Shown here piece by piece: positions 31,874-41,574 of a DNA stretch of 64,000 nt. Both the position numbers and the translations under genes were made by a program. Numbering within the stretch: the stretch's first letter is position 1; each line of letters begins with the position of its first letter. The DNA lies in the NCBI RefSeq assembly GCF_000317475.1, contig NC_019729.1:2370501-2434500 (forward strand), given 5' to 3'. The notes beneath the pieces are model-generated. The model was not told the DNA's origin. It worked only from the letters and a program-made list of their open reading frames with translations, and made no database searches. This DNA comes from Oscillatoria nigro-viridis PCC 7112 (GTDB taxonomy: Bacteria > Cyanobacteriota > Cyanobacteriia > Cyanobacteriales > Microcoleaceae).

Positions 31874-34122
31874 CCCACATTCCGCACCCTCAACTGGCAC
31901 ACACGCAGTTGGGGTGCCCCGTCCGAGTCGATCAGTCGGCTCTAGATGAGTAGAAATACTCTCGCCTGCCGTGTCAGGTGATCGAGCAAGCGATCGATTC
32001 AGTTGGAAAATGTACGAGCGTGTAAATTAACAACAAAAACCAATTATCCCCCGTGCGACGCGGAGGATAAAAATAGTCTAAACTCAAGTAGCAAACAATT
32101 CGCTCGATCGAATGAAACCCGTGCATCAAGCAACTGAACTCGCCGTCTCTAACCTCGACCATCTTGGTTTAATAGCAGGTCTAGTTGATGAAATAGAAAT
32201 TGTCCAAAAAATCAATGAGTTAGTAGGGGAACAACCGGGTGAGATTGTCAGTCCAGGTCTAGCAGTCAAAGCAATGATTATCAATGGGTTAGGGCTTGTT
32301 TCCGCTCCATTATACTTATTTCCCAAATTTTTTGAAGGCAAAGCGCTCGAACATTTAATGGGTGAAGGTATTCAAGCATCACACCTGAATGAATACCGTT
32401 TAGGTAGAGTATTAGACAAGCTATATTTAGCAGGCAGCAGCCAAATATTTACAACTATTGCCGCTTCAGCAGCTCAAAAATTTGAGCTCGATACAGAGAC
32501 ATCCCATTTAGATTCAACTTCCTTTCACCTGCATGGCAAATACGAATCCGAGCTACCATCTGTATCTGTTATCGAGCCAGAAACGGCGCTAGATAGCGAA
32601 GATAGCGAAGATAGCGAGTCAACTAAACCCGTGTCATCTGCCGTGCCAATTAAGATTACCTACGGCTACTCCCGCGATCGCAGACCCGACTTAAAACAAT
32701 TCATTTTAGATTTAATTTGTAGTAGCGATGGAGATGTACCGCTATTTTTACGGGTGGGTTCGGGAAATGAATCAGATCGAGCCATATTCGCATCAATTTG
32801 TCAGGAGTTTAAACAACAGTTAAACCTTGACAGTTTAATGGTTGCAGATAGTGCATTATATTCAGCTCCTAACTTAGAAATGTTAACCAATTTAAGATGG
32901 TTAACCCGCGTACCGTTGAGTATCAAGCAAGCGCAGCAACTGGTATCTCAGTTAAATGAAGCAGAATTTACCCCCAGTTCTGTGAGTGGATATAGCTGGT
33001 CAGAACACAAAAGTAATTATGGTGGAATTGAACAAAGATGGCTAGTAGTAGAGAGCAGTTTGCGACGCGATTCAGACCGACAAAAACTCGAAAAAAAACT
33101 CAAAAAAGCCCAGGCTGAAGCTGAGAATAAACTGCAAGAACTCTCAAAAATTGAATTTGCTTGTGCCGCCGACGCTGCCGCCGCAGCTCATCGCTTATCC
33201 AAACAACTAAAATTTTACAATATCACCCAAGTTAGTAGCAAAGAAATTACAGTAAAGACTAATACTAACGATCCAAATGCTCGCGAGAAATCCAGCTCGA
33301 AACAGAGATTTAAAGTTCAAGCAAAACTGGAACCAGATACAGGTGCGATCGCCAAAGAAACCAAAGCCTGTGGCAGGTTTATTCTCGCCACTAATGTGCT
33401 GGAAACTCAGCAATTAGAGCCTGACGATATGATTGTGAAATACAAAGAACAGCAGTCAGCAGAAAGAGGGTTTGGGTTCTTGAAAGATCCGCTGTTTTTT
33501 ACGGACAGTGTATTTCTCAAGTCGCCGGAAAGAATCGAAGCTTTGGCATTGGTAATGGGTTTGTGTTTGTTAGTCTATACTTTAGGTCAAAGGTTACTGC
33601 GTCACAGTTTGCAACGCACTAATTCCCAATTGAAAAATCAGTTGGGCAAACAAACTAATCGACCGACGCTCCGTTGGATTTGCCAGATATTTCAATCAAT
33701 TCATCTGGTGAGCCTACAAGGGATTCAACAAATTTCTAATTTAACAGCCGAGCGAATGGCTATATTGAACTTGCTGCCGCTCTCCTGTAAGTCTTATTAT
33801 TTATTAATCTGAGATCGAGCAGTTTGTTTGATGAGCAAAACTGACAGAAATTTCATAAATATTTGATTCAGTAGTGATGTGTAATTATCAGGCTGCTGGA
33901 AATATCTGCTGTCGATTAATAGTTAATTATGACGGATGAAGGTGTTGTTAGATATCGAGAATCTAGGATTTGCCCGAAAGCAGTTAATTTTCAACTTGCC
34001 CCAACAGGTCGATGCGATTGTGACCCAACAGGTCGCGGGTATTTTTGATTATTATCTCGGACGAGAGACTCGGACGGAGCACCCCAACTGCGTGTGTGCC
34101 AGTTGAGGGTGCGGAATGTGGG
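31874..34122 (+). mobile_element. IS1634-family insertion sequence, copy 1, 2249 bp
   Basis: 44-bp perfect terminal inverted repeats at 31874-31917 and 34079-34122 (starting CCCACATTCCGCACCCTCAA). 6-bp target duplication TTGTAG at 31868-31873 and 34123-34128. Encodes one intact transposase. Copy 2 at 53962-56211 shows one substitution (C at 32324, T at 54412) and one extra T as the only differences I found. Confidence 0.94.
32112..33812 (+). CDS. IS1634-family transposase, intact copy
   Basis: 566 aa. The N-terminal region (MKPVHQATELAVSNLDHLGL to about residue 110) has the DUF4277 type found in IS1634-family transposases. The DDE core includes LDSTSFHLHG (first Asp, about 140), LMVADSALYS (second, about 245) and the C-terminal YKEQQSAERGFGFLKDP with the Glu. 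A T6 run at 33495-33500 keeps the frame that T7 breaks in copy 2. Full length, so this copy could mobilise both. It is transcribed opposite to the interrupted globin gene. Confidence 0.93.
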   Translation: MKPVHQATELAVSNLDHLGLIAGLVDEIEIVQKINELVGEQPGEIVSPGLAVKAMIINGLGLVSAPLYLFPKFFEGKALEHLMGEGIQASHLNEYRLGRVLDKLYLAGSSQIFTTIAASAAQKFELDTETSHLDSTSFHLHGKYESELPSVSVIEPETALDSEDSEDSESTKPVSSAVPIKITYGYSRDRRPDLKQFILDLICSSDGDVPLFLRVGSGNESDRAIFASICQEFKQQLNLDSLMVADSALYSAPNLEMLTNLRWLTRVPLSIKQAQQLVSQLNEAEFTPSSVSGYSWSEHKSNYGGIEQRWLVVESSLRRDSDRQKLEKKLKKAQAEAENKLQELSKIEFACAADAAAAAHRLSKQLKFYNITQVSSKEITVKTNTNDPNAREKSSSKQRFKVQAKLEPDTGAIAKETKACGRFILATNVLETQQLEPDDMIVKYKEQQSAERGFGFLKDPLFFTDSVFLKSPERIEALALVMGLCLLVYTLGQRLLRHSLQRTNSQLKNQLGKQTNRPTLRWICQIFQSIHLVSLQGIQQISNLTAERMAILNLLPLSCKSYYLLI

Positions 34123-34325
34123 TTGTAGCCTCCCAGCCTAGTGTAGAGAGAATTTCCTCCGGGAACTTGTGCAATCAGGTCTGTAGTTACTTTCTCTGCT
34201 GATACTTCTGCTGACATCACCGGCGTAGAACGAGCGAAACTAGGGCTTAGTCTGAAAGTAGTCACAACTATGACTGTGATACAAATTAATGTCAACAACG
34301 TTGCCAAAGATTTACTGAGTTTCAT

Positions 34326-34694
34326 TGAAAAATCTCCAATTGTGATGGTAACGTAACATGGTTAATTGAATCTTCAGCACTAAGTCATTTACAGATACAT
34401 AGGCTTAAGAAGCCAGAAGCCGAAGTATAAGCCCAATTAAACTTAGTCTTTCTATTCGTGTGATGGTAAAAAGCGAGCGCTCGTCACATCAATTGGATAA
34501 CTTTACCATCTAATTATCTTATGGTATATTTCTTGATATTTCTTAATTAAGTCAGTATTTGCTGATTGACTTCACATTCACATTGTGTTGCCTGTTGTCA
34601 AGACGCGCTTAAGCATTTTTCGCCACAGCTAAAAGATCGGGTGCAAAGTGCTAAGATTCGATCGAAGCGATCGATATTATGTTAGATGAAAAGC
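34326..34694. other. intergenic region upstream of the split globin gene
   Basis: About 370 AT-rich bases between the globin start and the DUF1877 stop. It should contain the globin promoter and holds direct repeat copy B (34585-34668). No gene supported. Confidence 0.6.
34585..34668. repeat. direct repeat copy B (partner at 30697-30778)
   Basis: Shares GTCAAGACGCGCTTAAGCAT, CAGCTAAAAG and GTGCTAAGATT...ATCGAAG with copy A in the same order and orientation. Confidence 0.75.
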
Positions 34695-35411
34695 CTAGCT
34701 CAAGTAAAGTAACATAGCATTTCGATCGGCGGAAACTTTTTGATAGTAATTCAACATTTCATTGTAGTAGTCGGTCAACCACTCCAAGATTTCTTCTTCT
34801 GCCCAATCAATCCACGAGATCGGTTCATCTCGATCGGCTTCTCGAAGATAGCGACTTTGAAACCCTTGTTCTCCCAGCGCGACCAAACCGTTCAATATCC
34901 GTGTAATTTCATCGGGCAGAAGATACCGCACCGCTCCAGATCCCGTACTGTAACCAATCTCTGCACCAGCACCGATAGCATTCACCAAAGGCAAACCATC
35001 CCATCTCGAATTGTCAATTACCAGAAAAGGGAAAAAATCTTCCCCTTTGGCTTTTGCCATAAGATATGTGTTTGCTTTGATCTCTGGAATAGTTGCTCGA
35101 TCGAAAATGTAGCCTGGGATGTATCCAGCTAATAAGAATGTAAGTTGTTGAAAGTTTTTGTTCAAGTCTAGGTCTGGTGTTTCCCACTCAGAAACGAACT
35201 GTTCTCGCAGGGAAGGTATTCTGAAAAATGCTGTCTCACAATTTCGCTTTATCAGTTCGGCAGATGCAGCAGGCCAATGGGTTGCCGTTGCCCAAAAAGT
35301 GGATTCAGGCAACCACTTTGCGCTAAGAAAAGCCTCAACGAGGGCTGGCTCTTTTTTCAGCCTCTCAAACGTCGCTAACGATATTTCTTTAAGCTGACTT
35401 GTAATTCCCAT
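34695..35411 (-). CDS. DUF1877 family (YfbM-like) protein
   Basis: 238 aa. The MGITSQLKEIS start, LDLNKNFQQLTFLLAGYIPG in the centre, NAIGAGAEIGYSTGSGAVRYLLPDEI (key part GSGAVRYLLPDE) and the C-terminal EWLTDYYNEMLNYYQKVS...LLYLS match DUF1877. Members are soluble and of unknown function; one E. coli member is YfbM. No membrane segment. The gene stands alone, downstream of the two small overlapping genes on the same strand with about 250 bases between. Family call is good; role unknown. Confidence 0.85.
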   Translation of the reverse strand: MGITSQLKEISLATFERLKKEPALVEAFLSAKWLPESTFWATATHWPAASAELIKRNCETAFFRIPSLREQFVSEWETPDLDLNKNFQQLTFLLAGYIPGYIFDRATIPEIKANTYLMAKAKGEDFFPFLVIDNSRWDGLPLVNAIGAGAEIGYSTGSGAVRYLLPDEITRILNGLVALGEQGFQSRYLREADRDEPISWIDWAEEEILEWLTDYYNEMLNYYQKVSADRNAMLLYLS

Positions 35412-35657
35412 ATTTTGACGAGGCTAAGGGTAATACGATTGAGTCCGCTGCCACAGAATTGTTGTGTGGCTGTCAAGGATTGTATTCCATAAAGCGCGAG
35501 CATCTCAAGCCACTCCAATTACCGTGCGCATTACAGCCAAACTTTTATCCGAATCCAAAATCCCAGAAATAAAACATACATTGTTTTTGGTATTGCAAGT
35601 ATTCATGCACTGTGAATTACCTACAGGCTCATGTTAAAGATAGGGAATGCAATCGCC

Positions 35658-35867
35658 CTATGATTCCTGTTTAACAGACTCAGCCAACTGCTTCGCTTTC
35701 TCCCGGCGGTGAACATTAATCGGACTGTTGCGAATATCCGCTTCTACTATCGCAATTAGTTCATCTAGTGTTTGAGTCCAAGCTTCAAGCATTCGGTTGC
35801 TGTCCCGAAGCATGGCAACAGTTTTCTTGACTTTCTCTGGATCTGGAAGTTGTCTTTGCTGGCTCAT
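35658..35867 (-). CDS. small hypothetical protein (69 aa), second of an overlapping pair
   Basis: Start chosen at ATG 35867 (MSQQRQLPDPEKVKK) because it overlaps the upstream stop in ATGA, the classic coupling arrangement; a further ATG at 35879 lies inside the upstream gene. All-helical prediction with a Lys/Glu-rich end (HRREKAKQLAESVKQES). No recognised family. It probably acts together with the upstream gene product. Confidence 0.72.
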   Translation of the reverse strand: MSQQRQLPDPEKVKKTVAMLRDSNRMLEAWTQTLDELIAIVEADIRNSPINVHRREKAKQLAESVKQES

Positions 35868-36196
35868 AGTATGTTCCAATCCCTTTTAGCTTCTTGAACA
35901 CTTGCTGCTGACGCATCAAGCGCAGCTTGTCCTTGCTCAATGCTCCGATACAGTAAAGCAGAGGAGGCTGGCTGAGCCTCAGCAATCCGCAGCAACACAG
36001 TACACAGACGAGAGTAAGGTTCTCTTAGACGTTCAGCAGCGTTTTGCAGTTGTTCTAAAACTGTAGCTGTTGTATCTGTCTCTCCAAATTGCTCAAAAAT
36101 TGCAGATTCTGCTGCTTTGGCTGTATCAATTCCTTCCAACAGCCTCCGCTGTAAATTCAATGCACTTGCGATAGTTTCATCTGGCAACCTAGTCAT
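35864..36196 (-). CDS. hypothetical protein (110 aa), first of an overlapping pair
   Basis: MTRLPDETIASALNLQRRLL at the start, then Ala/Glu/Arg-rich helical sequence with heptad-like spacing (VLEQLQNAAERL), suggesting a helical bundle or coiled coil. No signal peptide or catalytic motif. It overlaps the next gene by four bases. It lies just past the psaB terminator. I do not recognise the family. Confidence 0.72.
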   Translation of the reverse strand: MTRLPDETIASALNLQRRLLEGIDTAKAAESAIFEQFGETDTTATVLEQLQNAAERLREPYSRLCTVLLRIAEAQPASSALLYRSIEQGQAALDASAASVQEAKRDWNIL

Positions 36197-36234
36197 GAAA
36201 ACTTGCGCCTCTCCTCTTTTTTACCTTAACCCAA

Positions 36235-36271
36235 ATACAAAAAAATCCCCCGCCAGAAGGCAGGGGATTTC
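36235..36271 (-). terminator. rho-independent terminator of psaAB
   Basis: On the minus strand AAATCCCCTGCC pairs with GGCGGGGGATTT around TTCT, followed by a T run. It lies 30 bases after the psaB stop. Confidence 0.85.
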
Positions 36272-36301
36272 ATTTAATTACCTAGAAACCAGAGTTCAGA
36301 G

Positions 36302-38527
36302 TTACCCGAATTTCCCAGCCGTCGAGGCAATTACAAAGGCCGCGTAAGTGAGGACGTTGCCCACCGAGAAGTGAACTAAGCCAACCAAACGACCTTGGAC
36401 GATCGACAAAGCAACAGGCTTGTCTTTCCAGCGAACCAAGTTAGCCAAAGGAGTGCGCTCGTGAGCCCAAACCAAAGTCTCGATCAACTCTTGCCAGTAA
36501 CCTCTCCAAGAGATCAGGAACATGAAACCAGTTGCCCAAACAAGGTGTCCGAATAAGAACATCCAAGCCCAGACTGACAAGTTGTTAGTACCATACGGGT
36601 TGTAACCGTTGATCAACTGAGAAGAATACAGCCAGAGGTAATCGCGGAACCAGCCCATCAGGTAGGTAGAAGACTCATTGAACTGAGCCACGTTACCTTG
36701 CCAGATGCCCAGGTGCTTCCAGTGCCAGTAGAACGTTACCCAAGCTAGGGTGTTCAGCATCCAGAAGACAGACAGGTACATCGCGTCCCAAGCAGAGATG
36801 TCGCAAGTACCGCCACGGCCGGGGCCGTCGCAAGGGAAAGCATAACCGAAGTCTTTTTTGTCCGGCATCAGCTTAGAACCGCGTGCATCCAGAGCGCCCT
36901 TGACCAAGATCAAGGTGGTGGTGTGCAAGCCTAGTGCGATCGCGTGGTGAACCAAGAAATCGCCAGGTCCGATCGCCAAGAACAGAGAGTTAGTACCGCT
37001 GTTAATCGCGTCCAACCAGCCTGGGAGCCATACGTTACCGTAGTTCGGCCAAGCGGTAGAAGCAATGCTGTCAGGGTTCGACAACAGCACGTCCATGCCG
37101 TAGAGAGCCTTCCCGTGAGCAGCTTGGATGAACTGTGCGAACACTGGTTCAATCAAGATTTGCTTTTCAGGAGTTCCGAAAGCGACTACAACGTCATTGT
37201 GAACGTACAAGCCGAGAGTGTGGAAGCCCAAGAACAGCGACACCCAGCTCAAGTGAGAGATAATCGCTTCTTTGTGCTGCAACACGCGATCTAGCACGTT
37301 GCCTTTATTTGCTTCAGGATCGTAGTCCCGCACCAAGAAGATAGCTCCGTGGGCGAAAGCGCCGACCATGATGAATCCAGCGATGTACTGGTGGTGCGTG
37401 TACAACGCAGCCATCGTTGTGTGATCCTGCGCTATGAAAGCGTAGGGAGGCATCGCGTACATATGCTGCGCTACCAGGGAGGTGATTACGCCCAAAGCGG
37501 CGAGGTGCCAGCCCAATTGGAAGTGCAGCGAGTTGTTGTAGGTCTCGTAAATGCCTTGGTGAGGCATATTGAAGGGGCCTTCAACCTTCTTGCCAAAGAA
37601 GTCTTTAGCATCGCACATTTCTTTGATGCTGTGACCGATACCGAAGTTAGTCCGGTACATATGACCGGCAACGATAAACAGAACTGCGATCGCCAAGTGG
37701 TGGTGAGCGATGTCTGTCAGCCACAGGGATTCTGTTTGAGGGTGGAAGCCACCCAAGAAAGTCAGAATTGCGGTTCCAGCGCCTTCGGAAGTACCGAAGA
37801 CATGGCTCGCTGCATCTGGATTCTCGGCGTATACGCCCCAGTTACCAGTGAAGAAAGGAGCCAAACCGGCCGGGTGAGGCGGCGTAGACAAGAAGTTGTC
37901 CCAACCTACGTGCTGTCCGCGAGATTCGGGGATAGCAACGTGAACCATGTGACCAGTCCAAGCCAAAGAGCTGACACCGAACAAACCAGCCAAGTGGTGG
38001 TTGAGGCGAGATTCAGCATTTTTGAACCAAGACAAGCTGGGGCGGTACTTGGGCTGGAGGTGCAACCAACCTGCGAACAGGAAGACAGCCGCCAGTAGTA
38101 GCAAGAAGATAGCTCCTTGATACAGGTCGGCGTTTGTCCGAATCCCTTGGGTGAACCACCAATGGTAGACACCGGAGTAAGAGATATCCACCGGGTTAGA
38201 AGCGCCCCCTTGAGTGAAAGCTTCTACAGCAGGAGCGCCGAATTGCGGGTCCCAAATCGCGTGAGCGATCGGGCGGACGTTTAGGGGGTCTTTAATCCAC
38301 TGTTCAAAGTTACCTTGCCATGCTACGTGGAACAGGCTGCCCGAAGTCCACAAGAAAATGATTGCTAGGTGGCCGAAGTGAGAAGCAAAAATCTTTTGGT
38401 AAAGATTTTCTTCGGTCATGCCATCGTGGCTTTCAAAGTCGTGTGCTGTGGCAATCCCGTACCAGATCCGCCGTGTGGTCGGGTCTTGGGCAAGGTCTTG
38501 GCTAAATTTTGGAAATTTCGTTGCCAT
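36302..38527 (-). CDS. psaB: photosystem I P700 chlorophyll a apoprotein A2
   Basis: 741 aa, eleven membrane helices, half of the photosystem I heterodimer in the thylakoid. It starts [16 protein letters not shown]. It binds P700, antenna chlorophylls and, with PsaA, the 4Fe-4S centre FX through [13 protein letters not shown] (about residue 560). The many His-His and His-x-x-His pairs expected for chlorophyll ligation are present. It lies 110 bases downstream of psaA, normally co-transcribed. Frame intact, length normal. Confidence 0.98.
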   Translation of the reverse strand: MATKFPKFSQDLAQDPTTRRIWYGIATAHDFESHDGMTEENLYQKIFASHFGHLAIIFLWTSGSLFHVAWQGNFEQWIKDPLNVRPIAHAIWDPQFGAPAVEAFTQGGASNPVDISYSGVYHWWFTQGIRTNADLYQGAIFLLLLAAVFLFAGWLHLQPKYRPSLSWFKNAESRLNHHLAGLFGVSSLAWTGHMVHVAIPESRGQHVGWDNFLSTPPHPAGLAPFFTGNWGVYAENPDAASHVFGTSEGAGTAILTFLGGFHPQTESLWLTDIAHHHLAIAVLFIVAGHMYRTNFGIGHSIKEMCDAKDFFGKKVEGPFNMPHQGIYETYNNSLHFQLGWHLAALGVITSLVAQHMYAMPPYAFIAQDHTTMAALYTHHQYIAGFIMVGAFAHGAIFLVRDYDPEANKGNVLDRVLQHKEAIISHLSWVSLFLGFHTLGLYVHNDVVVAFGTPEKQILIEPVFAQFIQAAHGKALYGMDVLLSNPDSIASTAWPNYGNVWLPGWLDAINSGTNSLFLAIGPGDFLVHHAIALGLHTTTLILVKGALDARGSKLMPDKKDFGYAFPCDGPGRGGTCDISAWDAMYLSVFWMLNTLAWVTFYWHWKHLGIWQGNVAQFNESSTYLMGWFRDYLWLYSSQLINGYNPYGTNNLSVWAWMFLFGHLVWATGFMFLISWRGYWQELIETLVWAHERTPLANLVRWKDKPVALSIVQGRLVGLVHFSVGNVLTYAAFVIASTAGKFG

Positions 38528-38637
38528 AAGCCTTGATTAATCCTGAATCCTGAACAAAGTTGAAGGGATTCGGTTCCGAGTTTGGATTCTCGATTTGAGA
38601 TTCCTCCCAAATCGATAATCCAAAACCTAGGGGTAGT

Positions 38638-40932
38638 TTACCCTACCGAAATGATTCGCGCTAGGAAAAATGCCCACGTAGTGACAATTCCTCCTAGGAG
38701 GTAGTGAGCTACACCCACAGCCCGACCCTGAGTAATGCTCAGAGCGCGAGGCTGAATCGACGGAGCTACCTTGAGCTTGTTGTGAGCCCAAACAATCGAC
38801 TCAATAAGTTCTTGCCAGTAGCCGCGGCCGCTGAACAGGAACATCAAGCTGAAGGCGAAGACGAAGTGTCCGGCTAGGAACATCAGACCGTAGGCCGACA
38901 GTGCCGAACCGTAGGACTGAATCACCTGAGAAGCTTGCGCCCAAAGGAAGTCCCGCAGCCAGCCGTTAATCGTGATCGCACTTTGTGCGAAGTTGCCGCC
39001 AGTGATGTGAGAAATCGTGCCGTCTGGCGATACTGTTCCCCACACGTCCGACTGCATTTTCCAGCTAAAGTGGAAAATCACGATCGAGATACTGTTGTAC
39101 ATCCAGAACAAGCCTAGGAACACGTGATCCCAACCCGAAACTTGGCAGGTGCCGCCACGGCCGGGGCCGTCGCAAGGGAACCGGAAGCCCAAGTTGCCTT
39201 TGTCAGGAATCAAGCGAGAACTGCGTGCAAACAACACGCCCTTCAAGAGAATCAGGACTGTAACGTGAATGGTGAAAGCGTGGATGTGGTGGATCATGAA
39301 ATCCGCCGTACCCAACTCGATCGGCATCATTGCTACTTTGCCGGCGACTGCTACTGCACCGCCGCCAAAAGCGTGGCTGACGATTTCCGTAGCGTTAGGC
39401 GCTGTTGTGCCAGGAGCCAAGGCGTGGATGTTTTGCACCCACTGGGCAAATATCGGACGCAACTGAATCCCGGTATCCGAGAACAAATCTTGAGGACGAC
39501 CGAAAGCCCGCATCGTGTCGTTGTGAACGTACAAACCGAAGCTGTGGAAGCCCAAGAATATACAAACCCAGTTTAGGTGAGAGATGATTGCATCTCTGTG
39601 ACGGAGTACGCGGTCGAGCAAGTTATTAACGTGCTGCGCCGGATCGTAGTCCCGCACCATAAAGATTGCTGCGTGAGCGGCTGCACCGACGATCAGGAAT
39701 CCGCCAATCCACATGTGGTGGGTGAACAGCGATAGCTGAGTCGGATAGTCGGTCGCGATGTACGGATACGGAGGCATCGAGTACATGTGGTGAGCCACGA
39801 TGATGCTCAGAGAGCCCATCCAGGCCAAGTTCCACGACAGTTGGCAGTGCCAAGACTGCGTGAAGATTTCGTACATCCCCTTGTGGCCTTCGCCTGTGAA
39901 GGGGCCTTTGTGAGCTTCCAGAACTTCTTTAAAGCTGTGGCCGATGCCCCAGTTAGTGCGGTAGAAGTGACCGGCGACGATGAACAGCACTGCCAACGCT
40001 AAGTGGTGGTGCGCTGTATCTGTCAGCCACAAACCGCCTGTGGTGGGGTTCAGACCGCCTTTGAATGTCAGGAAGTCGGCATAAGCGCCCCAGTTGAGGG
40101 TGAAGAAGGGCGTTAGACCTTTAGCGAAGCTTGGGTAGATGTCTGCCATCAAGCTCGGTGTCAAAATCCACTCGTGTGGCAGCGGGATATCGGCAACTGT
40201 TTTGATCAGCTTGCCGCCTACTGTCAGAGGTGCGCCTGCATCGATCGCGTCCATGCAAGCGTTGATCGGCAGCGAAACGTGGATCTGCTGTCCGGCGTAG
40301 CCCAAGCAACCGCAGCCCAGCAAACCTGCCAAGTGGTGGTTCATCATCGATTCCACGTTCTGGAACCATTCCAGTTTCGGAGCGCGGACGTGATAGTGGA
40401 ACCAACCGGCAAACAGCATCAAAGCTGCCATTACCAGGGCGCCGATCGCAGTGCAATATAGCTGGTATGAGTTAGTGATGCCGTTGGCGCGCCACAGTTG
40501 GAATAGACCAGAGGTGATCTGAATCCCGTGAAAGCCGCCGCCTACATCTGCATTTAAAATTTCTTGACCAAAAATCGGCCAGACCACTTGAGCGCTGGGC
40601 TTGATGGCTGTAGGATTTGTCAGCCAAGCTTCGTAATTGGAAAATTTAGCGCCGTGGAAATATGCGCCGCTCAACCATACGAAGATTACTGCCAAGTGGC
40701 CGAAGTGAGCGCTAAAGATTTTGCGCGAAACGTCTTCTAAGTCACTTGTATGACTGTCAAAGTCGTGAGCGTTAGCGTGGAGGTTCCAAATCCAAGTGGT
40801 GGTTTTTGGTCCCTTAGCTAGAGTGCGATCGAAATGACCGGGTTTTGACCACTTCTCGAAAGAAGTTGGAACCGGATTCTTATCGACTACTACCCTAGCT
40901 TTTACCTCTCGCTCTGGAGGACTAATGGTCAT
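38638..40932 (-). CDS. psaA: photosystem I P700 chlorophyll a apoprotein A1
   Basis: 764 aa from ATG 40932 ([20 protein letters not shown]). The open frame reaches up to 41130, but the extra 66 residues are leader sequence, not PsaA. FX ligand loop [13 protein letters not shown] (about residue 590) pairs with that of PsaB. The segment between [12 protein letters not shown] and FMIHHIH is a few residues longer than in some strains, within normal variation. An AGGAGAG Shine-Dalgarno lies about 6 bases upstream. First gene of psaAB. Confidence 0.98.
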   Translation of the reverse strand: MTISPPEREVKARVVVDKNPVPTSFEKWSKPGHFDRTLAKGPKTTTWIWNLHANAHDFDSHTSDLEDVSRKIFSAHFGHLAVIFVWLSGAYFHGAKFSNYEAWLTNPTAIKPSAQVVWPIFGQEILNADVGGGFHGIQITSGLFQLWRANGITNSYQLYCTAIGALVMAALMLFAGWFHYHVRAPKLEWFQNVESMMNHHLAGLLGCGCLGYAGQQIHVSLPINACMDAIDAGAPLTVGGKLIKTVADIPLPHEWILTPSLMADIYPSFAKGLTPFFTLNWGAYADFLTFKGGLNPTTGGLWLTDTAHHHLALAVLFIVAGHFYRTNWGIGHSFKEVLEAHKGPFTGEGHKGMYEIFTQSWHCQLSWNLAWMGSLSIIVAHHMYSMPPYPYIATDYPTQLSLFTHHMWIGGFLIVGAAAHAAIFMVRDYDPAQHVNNLLDRVLRHRDAIISHLNWVCIFLGFHSFGLYVHNDTMRAFGRPQDLFSDTGIQLRPIFAQWVQNIHALAPGTTAPNATEIVSHAFGGGAVAVAGKVAMMPIELGTADFMIHHIHAFTIHVTVLILLKGVLFARSSRLIPDKGNLGFRFPCDGPGRGGTCQVSGWDHVFLGLFWMYNSISIVIFHFSWKMQSDVWGTVSPDGTISHITGGNFAQSAITINGWLRDFLWAQASQVIQSYGSALSAYGLMFLAGHFVFAFSLMFLFSGRGYWQELIESIVWAHNKLKVAPSIQPRALSITQGRAVGVAHYLLGGIVTTWAFFLARIISVG

Positions 40933-41560
40933 GAAGACTCTCCTCTCGGTAAGACAAGGAACGAGAACTGAATACTGTACCGGACACTCCCCGCGCTTGA
41001 TTAGGCGGGGGATTCTCGAAAAAGCCGACACTGCAATACACTTTACTCTTTGCAGAGTTAGACGCAGGTGCATCGTCTCCCCAAGCATTTTGCTTCTTTG
41101 AAGAAGCCAGTTTCCCAGTGTCGCTAACAATGTGACTGGGTACTGCCAACTCTTCTCGCCAGATGAGCCGCCGATCGCCCCTTGATTCAGACTTGATACG
41201 GCTGCTCCTTTTGAGGGAGTTTTATGAATTATAAGCTTGCTAGAGGAGTATTAATCGCTTGTTAACAATACTTAAAAAAGGCTCAATTCTTGATGTAATA
41301 ACGCCTTTAAATTCCACAGTCCCTCGAAAAAGTCAAGGGGTACTGCCATTAACTTTACAAAACTCAAAGATAAAGTAATTTAGGAATACTCATTTGTAGA
41401 TATATGTTTTGGAAAAAGGCTGCTGGAATTAAGAGTGCGAGAGGATGGGTTGCCTGCTGCTGGCTCAATCCGGGTTCCTACACGGCTTTGGAATTCCCCA
41501 GCAGCAATTCCCCAATACTCAATTCATTTTTGGGCTATAGTTCCCTATGACAACGCTTCT
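40933..41560 (-). promoter_or_regulatory. psaA leader and upstream region
   Basis: More than 600 bases without a supported gene, between psaA and the divergent lipoprotein gene. It should hold the psaAB promoters and a long 5' leader. At 40989-41010 there is a GC-rich hairpin CCCCGC...GCGGGG, 57 bases before the ATG. No -10/-35 pair was assigned with confidence. Confidence 0.55.
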
Positions 41561-41574
41561 AGGAGTATGGTTGC

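Larger units (their letters stand above)
31531..34325 (-). pseudogene. exported truncated haemoglobin (group I type), split by an IS1634-family element
   Basis: 5' part 34123-34325: signal-like MKLSKSLATLLTLICITVIV with following hydrophobic residues, then GGNSLYTRLGGYN. 3' part 31531-31873: AIAAVIDDSATFIFADPVIG, a middle region ending GGPCVYTGRTMKLSHSGM, then GLTNNEFNAFANDVSQAL. Joining across the duplicated TTGTAG restores an uninterrupted 179-aa frame. SLYxRLGG, FADP, YTGR.M...H (proximal His) and GLT..F are truncated-haemoglobin hallmarks. Such globins bind O2/NO; an N-terminal export signal is unusual. The IS stops translation after residue 68, so the locus is inactive. No other lesion seen. 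Confidence 0.88.

Noticed and set aside
37349-38098. 249-aa open frame antisense to psaB
   Set aside because: A shadow of the highly constrained psaB codons; no independent support.
39124-39576. 150-aa open frame antisense to psaA
   Set aside because: Shadow frame, no family features.
40922-41149. 75-aa minus-strand frame over the psaA start
   Set aside because: Overlaps the psaA start in another frame and contains the leader hairpin; not a gene.
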